Assembly: GCF_000092045.1 (NCBI RefSeq)
Contig: NC_007761.1
Coordinates: forward strand, 2,049,001 to 2,113,000
DNA: 64,000 nt
Direction of reading: 5' to 3'
Origin: Rhizobium etli CFN 42
Lineage (GTDB): Bacteria; Pseudomonadota; Alphaproteobacteria; Rhizobiales; Rhizobiaceae
Under the pieces are notes generated by a model that did not search any database, was not told where the DNA came from, and saw nothing but the letters and a program-made list of their open reading frames with translations. The stretch's first letter is position 1; every line of letters begins with the position of its first letter. The translations under genes and the position numbers were made by a program. Below, one piece after another: positions 17,377-26,175 of this stretch.

Positions 17377-18086
17377 AGTTCAAATACAAGGCGGTCATCT
17401 TCGACCAGTACAGCACCCTGGTTTGGGAGGATGCGGCCAACCCCTTCTACGATCGGGTGGCATCCGACCTGGGAACAGATGTCAATGCGTTCCTCACGGC
17501 CTACAAGTCGCTCGGAACGGCAACGATGTCGGGAAAGATCGTCAGCATGGGGGAGCGAGTCAGTGTCGCCGCCCAGATGGCGGGATTTAGCGGCTCCAGC
17601 AAGCTCGCGCATGAAATCGGTGAACGTCATCTCTATCTGTGGCTGCGCAGTATCCGCATATATGACGACACGCACGCTGCGCTCGATCTCCTCCGCGGTA
17701 AGGGATTCAAACTCGGTCTGCTGAGCAACGCTTCAAGCTATTCGGAACACATCCTGTCGATGGCCGGATTGCGTCGCCATTTCGACGCGACAATTCTGTC
17801 CTATCAAATCGGGCAGATGAAGCCGGCCACCGAGGCGTACCGGTTCACCGCGGAACTGCTCGGCGTCCGCACGGAGGATTGCATCTATATCGGGGATGGA
17901 GGTGACAACGAGTTGGCCGGGGCTCACGGCTGCGACATGACCACGGTGCTCTTGGACCGAAACCTGAAACATACGGAATCCGCCGCGGCGGACGCGGATT
18001 TGCGGGTTTCATCGCTCTTGGAGGCTGTGAATGCCTGCTTCACCCTGCAACGGGAAGACATGTTCATACCCGCTAAAACCGCATAA
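17373..18086 (+). CDS. HAD-superfamily hydrolase, haloacid dehalogenase-type motif
   Basis: A protein of 237 residues. Motif I is FDQYSTL, i.e. DxYxT with Asp11 as nucleophile and Tyr in place of the second Asp. This is the pattern of L-2-haloacid dehalogenases and some phosphonate enzymes rather than of classic phosphatases. Motif II is LLSNAS, a QMKPATEAY segment carries the Lys, and IGDGGDNEL is motif IV. GGAGG precedes the ATG, which overlaps the aminotransferase stop. Confidence 0.85.
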   Translation: MKFKYKAVIFDQYSTLVWEDAANPFYDRVASDLGTDVNAFLTAYKSLGTATMSGKIVSMGERVSVAAQMAGFSGSSKLAHEIGERHLYLWLRSIRIYDDTHAALDLLRGKGFKLGLLSNASSYSEHILSMAGLRRHFDATILSYQIGQMKPATEAYRFTAELLGVRTEDCIYIGDGGDNELAGAHGCDMTTVLLDRNLKHTESAAADADLRVSSLLEAVNACFTLQREDMFIPAKTA

Positions 18087-18096
18087 GGGGTGCACA

Positions 18097-19452
18097 ATGG
18101 CGCATTCAACACTGTGTTACGAGTTGGTGCATCAGGCCAGGCAGCGGGTTTCGAGACTGCAGAACGCCTCTTCTCGCCAGCGCGCGCTCAATTCGATAAT
18201 CGACGCTGTCGGGTGCATGTTTATAGGTGCGGCATCCGCGACAAAACCGTTCGGATTAACGGAGCCGTCCAACAACGGAATTGCAGTCGTGATCGGTCGA
18301 TCGACGAGAGCCGGTCCCAGCCACGCGGCGCTGCTGAACGGCTATCACGCCCACTTCCTGGATTTCGACGACAGTCTCTATCCCGCTCAATCGCATCCAA
18401 CGGCTGTGATCCTGCCGGCATTATTGGCGGCGGTATCGATAAAGGAAGTCGATGCCGGCGTGTTTTTCGATGCCTTGGCCGTAGGCTTTGAATTTCAGGG
18501 ATTACTCGGGGAACTCTGCGCACAACGTTTTTATGACGATGGCTGGTGGACGACCGCTTTGCTGGGAGCTCCGGCCGCCGCGTTGGCTGTCGCGCACGTC
18601 CTCGGATACACCGCAGAAGTCAGCGCTCATGCCACCGCCTTGGCAATCGCGAGCAGTTTTGGGATGAAGGGGTGCTTCGGGTCGTCAGCGAAGGCGCTGG
18701 GTGTTGGCTTGAGCGCACGCGCCGGTTTCGAAGCGGCGCTATTGGCCCAGTCCGGTCACACCGGTCCACTAGGAATTCTGGAAGACGCCAGAGGGCCGCT
18801 CGCGTTGCGAAACGTAAACGTGGCTTCCGGCCCTGACTACGGTAGAGACAGTTTATTTCTCGATGCTCCCGGTCCAACCTACAAACTTTATCCGGTTTGC
18901 ACCGCGGCGCATGCGACAATCGATGCGCTCCGGCAGATTCGGGAAGACGGTGTCACGCCCGAGGAGGTCGAGAATATCACCGTGCGCGTGAATAAGTATG
19001 TCGTGTCATGCCTTACCTTTGCTCGCCCGAACAACCGCGAGGAAGCGCAATTCAGCCTTCCATTCTCCGTGGCGTCCGTCATGGCAAGAGGGACGGTCGG
19101 GCTTGCGGAACTCGATGGGGATTTCATCAATTCCGAGCAATTGAGGCGCTGGTTCTCGAAGATTTCGATCGTTGAAGATCCGTCGGTTGGCATCGGAAGC
19201 ACGAGTGAGGGTTCAGGCCAGGAGGCCGCTGTCGTCGAGGTGTATACCCCTCGTGGTCGTCATGAGAAACGTGTAGATCACGCCAAGGGCCAGACGCTGA
19301 ATCCTCTGTCTCCACAGGATCTGGAAGAAAAATATCTTTCACTTGTTTCGGCAGCATTTTCCTCCGATGTAGCGAAGGATACGCTGACAACTCTGAAATG
19401 CCTAATTGACAGCACCAACGTTGAGAAAACATTGGGTACACTGGTCGTTTGA
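18097..19452 (+). CDS. MmgE/PrpD-family protein
   Basis: A protein of 451 residues. GYHAHFLDFDDSL and QSHPTAVILPALLA are the conserved N-terminal signature of MmgE/PrpD enzymes, which include 2-methylcitrate dehydratase, cis-aconitate decarboxylase and iminodisuccinate epimerase. The mid-section GPTYKLYPVCTAAHATIDA also matches. All act on tri- or dicarboxylates or their imines, which hints that the operon handles a small carboxylate with an amino group. The gene starts 10 bp after the HAD gene stops. Confidence 0.85.
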   Translation: MAHSTLCYELVHQARQRVSRLQNASSRQRALNSIIDAVGCMFIGAASATKPFGLTEPSNNGIAVVIGRSTRAGPSHAALLNGYHAHFLDFDDSLYPAQSHPTAVILPALLAAVSIKEVDAGVFFDALAVGFEFQGLLGELCAQRFYDDGWWTTALLGAPAAALAVAHVLGYTAEVSAHATALAIASSFGMKGCFGSSAKALGVGLSARAGFEAALLAQSGHTGPLGILEDARGPLALRNVNVASGPDYGRDSLFLDAPGPTYKLYPVCTAAHATIDALRQIREDGVTPEEVENITVRVNKYVVSCLTFARPNNREEAQFSLPFSVASVMARGTVGLAELDGDFINSEQLRRWFSKISIVEDPSVGIGSTSEGSGQEAAVVEVYTPRGRHEKRVDHAKGQTLNPLSPQDLEEKYLSLVSAAFSSDVAKDTLTTLKCLIDSTNVEKTLGTLVV

Positions 19453-19471
19453 TGATGGTGCAGGGGGTTGT

Positions 19472-20320
19472 TTGAGCGTAGAGGTTTTCTTTCTTGTGCT
19501 GCTGTCGGCAGTCATGCACGCTGCGTGGAATAGTTTAACAAAGGTCAATATAAGGCCTTATCTGGCCCTTGCCGCTCTCAACATCATCGCCGGTCTTTTC
19601 GCGTCGGTTGCGCTGGTGTTCATTGGCCTGCCTCACGGCGGATGGCTCCTTCCGGCGATCGCCGCTTCCGGTTTGCGGCAATGCTACTACCTGCTGATGG
19701 CGAAGGCTTATCAGGGCGGCGATCTAAGCCAGGTCTACCCGGTGGCCCGCGGGACAGCGCCTGTTCTGACAACCATCCTGGCCATTCCTCTCCTCGGCGA
19801 TCACATGTCGATCACGAGCGTCATCGCCCTGTGTCTGATAATGGCAGGCGTGATGATTGTCGGTCTGGCGAGATCTGCTGGCTCCATCACGACCTCGTTC
19901 AGCCCCCTGGCCCTTGCGCTCGCTGCAGGTGCTACAATCTCCTGCTTTACCATGCTGGATGCATGGGGCAGCCGCGCCGCCTCCTCGGCCATTTCCTATG
20001 GATTGGTAGGAGCTACACTCGACGGCGTGATTTTCCTGGCTATCTATGCCTTGTTCCTAAGGAAGGAACTGCCCGAGCGCTACATAAGTGCGAATGCTCT
20101 CCAATTGGCCGCTGGATCGCTCTTCGTGATGGCTTCGTACGTCATATCGGTATGGGCTGTGACGGTTGCGCCGGTAGCGCTCGTATCGGCGCTGCGAGAA
20201 ACCAATATCCTTTTTGGTCTTCTGATCGCGGTTACGATACTCAAGGAAACGTTGAATCGGAGTAAGATGATAGGCAGCTTTGCAATATTGACAGGGCTGG
20301 TTTTGTTGCGGCTAGCCTAG
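19472..20320 (+). CDS. EamA/DMT-family transporter
   Basis: A protein of about 282 residues with around ten hydrophobic segments in two homologous halves, as in EamA exporters. The second half ends ILFGLLIAVTILKETLNRSKMIGS, the usual EamA closing motif. A TTG at 19472 is the best start; an upstream in-frame start at 19406 would overlap the previous gene. It closes the metabolic operon and probably moves the product or substrate across the membrane. Confidence 0.8.
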   Translation: MSVEVFFLVLLSAVMHAAWNSLTKVNIRPYLALAALNIIAGLFASVALVFIGLPHGGWLLPAIAASGLRQCYYLLMAKAYQGGDLSQVYPVARGTAPVLTTILAIPLLGDHMSITSVIALCLIMAGVMIVGLARSAGSITTSFSPLALALAAGATISCFTMLDAWGSRAASSAISYGLVGATLDGVIFLAIYALFLRKELPERYISANALQLAAGSLFVMASYVISVWAVTVAPVALVSALRETNILFGLLIAVTILKETLNRSKMIGSFAILTGLVLLRLA

Positions 20321-20381
20321 GCGTAGGCGCGATCTATCACGCACGCGGAATCGGCGGTGCCGTCCTCCGAGGTGGAGGCCA

Positions 20382-20492
20382 ATGCGCTATGGCAAGTTTG
20401 CACTGATTGAACACTACGAGAATTTCATCAAGAAGCAGTTGGAATCTGGCCGCCACAGTAGGTTGTTTGATCGGCTGAGGCGAGGTCCATGA
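20382..20492 (+). pseudogene. remnant of a ParD-like antitoxin gene
   Basis: A 36-codon frame reading KFALIEHYENFIKKQLESGR resembles the N-terminal ribbon-helix-helix start of ParD antitoxins (xxFxLGxHFExFIxxQVxSGRY). The remainder is lost after SRLFDRLRRG and no ParE follows. Confidence 0.5.
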
Positions 20493-20513
20493 TTGGAATA
20501 TTTTGCCCGCACT

Positions 20514-20810
20514 TTAGAGGCCAGCCGCTTCACGGGTGATGGCAGCCGGAGAGGTGTTGTTACCAAAACTAAATCGGTGGGCACCTTGTAAAGAGCCAAC
20601 TTTGAGGTCGATTTGCCCCGAACGATAGTTGTAGGTGAAGACGTATCGTCGCCCCCTGATCGTCACCCAACATGTTCTGGCGAGTTGGCCGTTTCGTTCG
20701 TAAACTTCAACTTTATCGATGGCCAAATTGAGCAGGGCTCGTACCGCATTCGAAAGCGCCTTGGCAATGAACTTGTCGATATCCTTGTCGGATCGCAGAT
20801 GCCGCGCCAT
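20514..20810 (-). CDS. hypothetical protein
   Basis: A protein of 98 residues. A helical, Asp/Lys-rich N-terminus (MARHLRSDKDIDKFIAKAL) is followed by a beta-rich part with WVTIRGRRYVFTYNYRSGQIDLKVGSL. GGAGCAG precedes the ATG. No family recognised. It diverges from the DUF2235 remnant. Confidence 0.5.
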   Translation of the reverse strand: MARHLRSDKDIDKFIAKALSNAVRALLNLAIDKVEVYERNGQLARTCWVTIRGRRYVFTYNYRSGQIDLKVGSLQGAHRFSFGNNTSPAAITREAAGL

Positions 20811-20925
20811 GGCTGCTCCTGAATGCGGTGAAAAATTCCCAAATATTACAAGTTTATGTTGAATTTCTCCAGGCGGCATTGTCAAGTATACGTGCCAATA
20901 TTCTTCTTGGGAGCGGGAGGCGAAT

Positions 20926-22474
20926 TTGCATTTAATCACATTCTGCGACGGCACTTGGAATACACCGGATCAGATGGATGACGGTTTGCCGGCTCCAACC
21001 AATGTGGTGAAGCTTCGCTACGCGCTGGCACCCGCGGACCAAACGGCCAAGAACAGCGGATTTATTACCACAAAGGTGTCGGCACCGACGGAGGATGGTG
21101 GGACCGGATTGCCGGGGGCGGCATGGGCGAGGGGCTCGATAAGAACATTATGAGCGCCTACAACTGGCTGGCGCGCAACTATGAGCCGGGCGCAAAAATC
21201 TGGCTCTTCGGATTCAGTCGTGGCGCCTATACGGTGCGGAGCCTCGGCGGGATGATATCGCGGTGTGGTCTGCTGAATGCGAAAACCTTACCGAGCAGGA
21301 GATTTGGGCGGCGGTTGAGGAGTTATTCGCCAACTACCGCCTGCCAATAAAGGAAGCCAAGCCAGTCACCGCAACGAAGAAACTGCCGTTCCACGGCGTG
21401 GCGAGCGGCCAGATGACCAAGCATTCCATGCCCATCCATTTTATCGGCGTCTGGGACACGGTCGGCGCGCTGGGTGTGCCCAATGACATGGCGCTCCTCA
21501 ATCTCATCGACGATCCCAGCAAACACAGTTTTCACGATACCGACCTGAGCCCCATCGTTGCGAATGCCCGCCACGCCGTGGCTATTGACGAAAGGCGTGA
21601 AAGCTTCATCCCGACCCTGTGGACGAACGTGGACGATAATCCCAATGTGCGGCAGATCTGGTTCCCAGGCGTTCACGGAGATGTCGGCGGCGGATACGGC
21701 AGGCCTGAGTTATCAGATGGTGCGCTCGTTTGGATGATCGACGAGGCCAAGCAGCTCGGCCTGAACTTCCGGGAGAACATTGCCAGCCAAATGGTTGCAA
21801 ACGAGTTGGGGCAATTGCACGATTCCGTCACGGGCGTGTTCAAATCCCTGAAGACGCGGCCCCGCGACGTGCCACTCTTTGCTGCGGACAGTCCCCTTCT
21901 TCACAAATCGGCATTGGATCGCCACACGAATCCGCCCTTAGCGCAGGGTGACTATTGGAAGACGCGCCGGCTCGACAAGGGCACGCCGGTCACCGTCGAC
22001 GTTTTCGCGGCCGAGCGATGGAATTTCACCGGCCTGTATTTGGAGGCTGGGGTCGAATATCGGTTCTCCGCGGAGGGGGAATGGATGGACAGCAGCATTC
22101 CCGCTGGACCTGCCGGAACGGACGACGGCAAATTCCATCTCGGCGAGGCCGTCCAGATGGCTTCCTCCATCTGGGGCAAAGGCGAAGCGCTTTACAGCAA
22201 GCTGACCGGCAATCATCAGATTGACTTCTGGTACACCCGGCGCCAGGAGGACGCCAAGTGGTTCTCGCTGGTCGGCGTCGTCGCCAATGGCGTGTTTCCG
22301 ACCGCCGACTCGGACGAGAAGCCCAACTATTCGCCGCATGAGGTTTTCATGATCGGTGACAAGGCGAGCTTCACACCCGCCAAAAGCGGATATCTATACG
22401 CCTTTGCCAATGATGCCTGGCAGGCCTATGGCAACAACCGCGGCAGCGTGCGGCTTACGGTGGGATGGCAGTAG
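20926..22474 (+). pseudogene. DUF2235 alpha/beta hydrolase (Tle1-like phospholipase), two frameshifts
   Basis: Three frames join into one DUF2235 protein: 20926-~21060 (TTG start after GGGAGG, LITFCDGTWNTPD), ~21060-~21275 (YYHKGVGTDGGWWDRIAGG, the nucleophile elbow FGFSRGAYTVRSL), and ~21275-22474 (VWDTVGALGVP, WFPGVHGDVGGGYG). The breaks fall at about 21060 and 21275. The catalytic triad elements are all present but split. The C-terminal ~150 residues are beta-rich and unassigned. Related proteins are type VI secretion lipase effectors. Sequencing error is possible but two breaks favour a pseudogene. Confidence 0.75.
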
Positions 22475-22624
22475 TCCATCCATACCGGTGAGCGGCTGGT
22501 TGACGCGAGACGCTCCAGCCGGAGTCGGCCGGAGCGTCGGCAGTTGGATATGAAGGTAGGGCGTATCACTGTGACTGCCGTGAGGCGGCCGCCTGTCCGC
22601 AACGAAGGAACTGTTGCTGCAATT

Positions 22625-23701
22625 TCAATTCTTTTTGCAGTAATAAAGCGCAACATAGGGAGGAATACTCTCCAGGGGGTAGCTTAGACTGCCTCCTCCA
22701 GAAATCCTGACGGCGGTAACTGCCTTATAGTTAGGATTGTTATTTCTCAAATAGCCATCTGGCGTGTCCATGTCCAGTGTCGGTGGGGTGACAGCGGCAA
22801 TGGTTATCGATTCTGTACCACCTGTGGATTTTACCATCCCTGTTGGCGGTGCATCGCTTTCATTCGTGAACACCGCGTAGGATTTAGTCACGCCAGGATT
22901 GGTGGGATGTCCCCCCGCGCCGATAATAAACCTACCGCCTGCTGCGTCGAAGGCGCTCCAAGATCCGCCTGCAAGATCGCGGCATTCGCGGGTTGACGCT
23001 ATGACCAGTCCCGACGGAATATCAATGACCACCCATTTCTTTATTGCCGCCCATGTCACAGCGGCAGTCGCCAAAATCGTGGCTGTTATGACGCCTGCAA
23101 TGGCTACGCCGACGTTCTCGATGACCTTGTTTTTGACGCCTTCCCAAAAACCGGGTTTTCGATCCGCATCCGACCTCAGTCCGTTGTTAGTATCGCCATT
23201 ATTCATTTTCCCCTCCATGTTGATGACGTTGCGTTTTAGTCTCGTTGCTGTCGTTTTTTGAGGCTCATCGGATAAATCCGCTTTCGGCGCATTGAACGTG
23301 GTCTCGGCACTTCCCGTAGATCGTACGACGCCGGTTTGGGAGACGTCGTTCATCGAGCCGGCTTCTGTGGAAGCCTTTTCGAAGGCGTTGCGTTCATTCT
23401 CGCCAATATTGGTCATCCAGCCGCTGCGATAGATATCGCCGGCCCTCGCGACGATTGCAGACTGCAAATAGACGCCATCAGGCGTCCGAAATTCCGGATT
23501 CTTGAGAGCATAAGTGGCTAGCGACGTGGCCCTTGCGGCCAATGTTGATCCCCGCCCGGCATCGGTCTCCAACAGATCCCATGCCAGGCGCATGGCGTCA
23601 AATCCGTCGTGCCCTTCGGCCCGCAGCATATTCGCTGCGGCGATCACGAGGGCTCGTGATGGAAACGGGGGAATTTTTCGGATCTCAATTTCGTTTTCCA
23701 T
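22625..23701 (-). CDS. membrane protein with the same N-terminal domain as the TIR-like effector
   Basis: A protein of 358 residues; GGAGGCGG precedes the ATG at 23701. Residues 10-121 repeat the domain of the protein at 11798 (PPFPSRALVIAA, RATSLATYALKNPEFRTPDG, WMTNIGENERNAFEKA). A linker leads to one membrane helix (about 195-222). The outer part ends in GGSLSYPLESIPPYVALYYCKKN (last 23 residues), of which the PPYVALYYC pattern recalls the C-terminus of phage tail-collar proteins. The same sensor-like domain is thus linked to a membrane module instead of a TIR domain. Confidence 0.65.
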   Translation of the reverse strand: MENEIEIRKIPPFPSRALVIAAANMLRAEGHDGFDAMRLAWDLLETDAGRGSTLAARATSLATYALKNPEFRTPDGVYLQSAIVARAGDIYRSGWMTNIGENERNAFEKASTEAGSMNDVSQTGVVRSTGSAETTFNAPKADLSDEPQKTTATRLKRNVINMEGKMNNGDTNNGLRSDADRKPGFWEGVKNKVIENVGVAIAGVITATILATAAVTWAAIKKWVVIDIPSGLVIASTRECRDLAGGSWSAFDAAGGRFIIGAGGHPTNPGVTKSYAVFTNESDAPPTGMVKSTGGTESITIAAVTPPTLDMDTPDGYLRNNNPNYKAVTAVRISGGGSLSYPLESIPPYVALYYCKKN

Positions 23702-23863
23702 CAACCGCCTCCACGCATATTTCGACCAACAATATCTCAGATAGCAGCCTTGTCATCGTGCCGCATCAACGCGTGCATGTTCATCTGCACGAATTCAGCC
23801 CGGGGTGGCTGGTGTCGAGAACGTCTGTCTTCCCTCGGCTGGGAATGGATTGGCTGAGCGGCT

Positions 23864-24004
23864 TCAGCCGATGAGAAGCCGCATCGCCAGGATGTAGAGG
23901 AGGATCAAGCCCAGAATGCCCGACACAAGTCGGGCAATCAGGCCAGTCACGGTCAGCAGCGACTGGAGCACTAGCAGCAGCGCGAGGAGGATCAGGATCA
24001 CCAT
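23864..24004 (-). CDS. 46-aa hydrophobic peptide
   Basis: MVILILLALLLVLQSLLTVT opens an almost entirely hydrophobic peptide with two possible helices. The ATG overlaps the stop of the gene before it (TCATGGTGA), so it is translationally coupled. A divergent copy of its sequence is fused into the remnant at 12998-13165. Function unknown. Confidence 0.55.
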   Translation of the reverse strand: MVILILLALLLVLQSLLTVTGLIARLVSGILGLILLYILAMRLLIG

Positions 24005-24300
24005 GAGATTTCGAGCTCCGGATACTCGGTGGTGATGGCGGGCCGCAGCGCGTCGCGTTCGATGAACGTCGGACGCCATATGTAATGGAACTGCTCCTCA
24101 TCAAGCCATTCCTCCAGGGCCTTGGCGGCATCGGTGTCGGACAGGTCGAACGGCTGGTCCTGGACGATGCGGTACTGGCGCAGGCCCCGGAAGGCCACCT
24201 CATCGATGCCGGCAGCGACGGTCGCCGGAGTGAACAGTTGGTTAGCGTATTTGGTCCTGACATTGGTGGCCATCAGGAAATTGCCTTCGGCGCGCTTCAT
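23998..24300 (-). CDS. hypothetical protein of the integrase-like operon
   Basis: A protein of 100 residues: NVRTKYANQLFTPATVAAG, then QYRIVQDQPFDLSDTDAAKALEEWLDEE and a WRPTFIERDALRPA segment. Not recognised. Its ATG overlaps the stop of the integrase-like gene (4 bp) and its stop overlaps the hydrophobic peptide start, giving a tight three-gene operon. Confidence 0.6.
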   Translation of the reverse strand: MKRAEGNFLMATNVRTKYANQLFTPATVAAGIDEVAFRGLRQYRIVQDQPFDLSDTDAAKALEEWLDEEQFHYIWRPTFIERDALRPAITTEYPELEISW

Positions 24301-25172
24301 TGGAAGGCCCTCCCCAGGTAGGTATCGGTGATCTTGAGCCGCCCGTGGCCGAGTTCGGCCGAGATCTGCCGCCGGGCGGCACGATCGGCGTCGCGTTCGC
24401 TGGTGGTCATCTCCTTCCAGGTCTTGCCGCCCGCGAGCGGGCAGGCGAGGCCGGTGAGCGCTTGGTAGCGGCGCTGCGCATAAGCGTGGCGGAACCCGTG
24501 GGTGTTGCGCAGTCCGGCCTTGTGGGTCTGGTACTCGTAGCGTTTGAGCTGTTCGACATAAGTGAGGTCCGGCGGAATCAGCGAGCCCTGGCCTTGGACG
24601 AGGGCCGCGATGTGGTGGAGGGTCTGGCGCTGCTCGAGGGTGGTCACGGGGATGGTCCGTGAGCGGCCACCCTTGGTCCAGCTGCCCTGCAGGCTGATAT
24701 GGTCAGCGCGCATGGCGACCTGCGGGCGGAACTTGATCGCCTCTTCGCGGCGCAGGCCGAACGCGACCTGCAGCAGGAGGGACGCCTGGATATGCGGGCT
24801 TTCGATGGCCTGGAGGCGGCTCTGGTCGAGAACCTGGGCGCGGTTGCGCGTGACCTCGCCGCGTTCGGCGACGCCGTAGGCGGCGTTGTCGCGGGAGACC
24901 ACGTTAGGTTTGCCGATCTTCTCGGCCCACCAGCGCAGCCAGGTCAGCCGGTTGCGGATGCTGGCGTCGGTCTTGTCTTCGTTCAGCCATTTCTCGACAA
25001 GGGCTTCGACGTGCTTCGGTTTGAGCGAAGCCGCGGTCGGCAGTCGATAGCCGAGTTCGAGGAGTTCTTCGGCCATCGCGGCAAGGCCGCGTTGGCGGTT
25101 ATTTTGGGTGCCGTAGGCGCCGTCCCGGTTGCGGCGGCACACCCGCACCAGGTCCATGGTCAGATCGTCCAT
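24297..25172 (-). CDS. phage integrase-like protein (integrase N-terminal and catalytic domains)
   Basis: A protein of 291 residues. The N-terminal half is a SAM-like domain (NNRQRGLAAMAEELLELGYRL, VEALVEKWLNEDKTDASIRNRL). The second half has FGLRREEAIKF with the first catalytic Arg, GFRHAYAQRRY corresponding to the HxxR box, and SAELGHGRLKITDTYLG with the terminal Tyr. It resembles the integrase-domain proteins found on conjugative elements rather than tRNA-targeting phage integrases. AAAGGAAACGAGG precedes the ATG. Confidence 0.75.
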   Translation of the reverse strand: MDDLTMDLVRVCRRNRDGAYGTQNNRQRGLAAMAEELLELGYRLPTAASLKPKHVEALVEKWLNEDKTDASIRNRLTWLRWWAEKIGKPNVVSRDNAAYGVAERGEVTRNRAQVLDQSRLQAIESPHIQASLLLQVAFGLRREEAIKFRPQVAMRADHISLQGSWTKGGRSRTIPVTTLEQRQTLHHIAALVQGQGSLIPPDLTYVEQLKRYEYQTHKAGLRNTHGFRHAYAQRRYQALTGLACPLAGGKTWKEMTTSERDADRAARRQISAELGHGRLKITDTYLGRAFQ

Positions 25173-25280
25173 CAGCCTCGTTTCCTTTGTTCAAGGCGGT
25201 GAGTGTTGATGGCCGATGCCTGTCCTTAGATCAGGTCACCCCGCGAAAAGACATCCGCGGCGGGGGCCAGGGAATGCTGT

Positions 25281-25430
25281 TTAGTCTCCTTTCATGCGGT
25301 AAGAGCCGTCCTGAGCCAGCCGGGCGGCTGGCCGAGTGGGTTTGCCCTGTTGGGCGGCCGGCGGCGGTTCGGGGAACCGGCGTCCGGGGTGGCGCCGCCG
25401 CGGCGGCGCTCGGATGGTATGAGCATGCAT
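25281..25430 (-). CDS. 49-aa Pro/Arg-rich small ORF upstream of the integrase-like operon
   Basis: Starts at ATG 25430 behind AGGAGAG and reads MHAHTIRAPPRRRHPGRRF, continuing with more Pro and Arg, and ends GSYRMKGD. The last codons overlap a second AAAGGAG. No family. It could be a real small basic protein, a leader peptide, or chance in GC-rich DNA. Confidence 0.35.
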   Translation of the reverse strand: MHAHTIRAPPRRRHPGRRFPEPPPAAQQGKPTRPAARLAQDGSYRMKGD

Positions 25431-26130
25431 AGTGCTCTCCTGTTGGGTGGGAAAAAGGTCGGGTGAGATGGATCAGGCGTCTTGCTTGACCGAGCGGGAT
25501 AGTGAACGAGGTCGCCTGATAAGTGCCAGCGTGTTGCCTAAAAAATGATGCCGCTTCGTTCCGATCGGAACGGGCGTCATTTGTCGGTCACGTGGGATCG
25601 TTTGCGGGAAAATGGCTTCGGTAGTGGGCGAGGGCGGGTCCGTCACTCCCCAATGGGATTGGCGAGTGACGGACCCGCCGCCGTCCGTACGGTCGGACAT
25701 GTGATGTCCGACCGGTCCCGCCGCTGCTTTGCGCCGGGTGCTCCGCTCGCTGGCGATGGGCTTTCGGCAGGGGTGGCACCCTGATCCGCCTCCGGCGTTG
25801 CGCAAGTCGTGTGCCGCCGCCTATCGGCGGTCTCCCGAGCACAGACTGGCGCGACGCCGGGTATCGGCGGATCGGAGTGGGGCCACCTTCCGATGGTTGG
25901 CCCATCTGGTTCGCGGGCAGGGCGCGGCTGCGCGCCGCTTGGCGGGAGTGCGGACGGCTGACTGATGTTGTTGGGTGATGTGGGAATGGAATTGGTGGGG
26001 AAGGCCTTCCCCTGTCTGCAACCCGCGGGCGGTTTTACGCCACCCCTTCTGCGGGAGACCCGCAACGCCCCACGATAACGGGACCGAGCACCTCTTGTTA
26101 CCCTATAAATTGACGCCGGAACCAAAACGC
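25431..26130. other. gene-poor GC-rich stretch
   Basis: Contains the hairpins at 25633-25713. Open stretches exist on both strands, but all are Pro/Arg/Ala-rich with no ribosome site and no recognisable pattern, so none is called. Confidence 0.5.
25633..25713. repeat. two adjacent perfect inverted repeats
   Basis: GGCGGGTCCGTCACTC / GAGTGACGGACCCGCC (25633-25648, 25664-25679; 16 bp, 15-nt loop) and GGTCGGACAT-GTG-ATGTCCGACC (25691-25713; 10 bp) lie 11 bp apart in a gene-poor stretch. No T-run follows either. They could be a protein-binding or single-strand structure site of the element. Confidence 0.6.
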
Positions 26131-26161
26131 GCTACAAATCACGAAAATGAGAATTTGTAGC
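26131..26161. promoter_or_regulatory. inverted repeat (possible operator) before the RHH-like gene
   Basis: GCTACAAAT (26131-26139) and ATTTGTAGC (26153-26161) form a 9-bp perfect repeat ending 14 bp before the ATG at 26176. The position is suitable for autoregulation by the encoded ribbon-helix-helix-like protein. Confidence 0.5.
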
Positions 26162-26175
26162 ACGGAGATCGCGGT

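Noticed and set aside
25643..26125. A 160-codon minus-strand frame
   Set aside because: Pro/Arg/Ala-rich, no ribosome site, overlaps strong hairpins; typical chance frame in GC-rich DNA.
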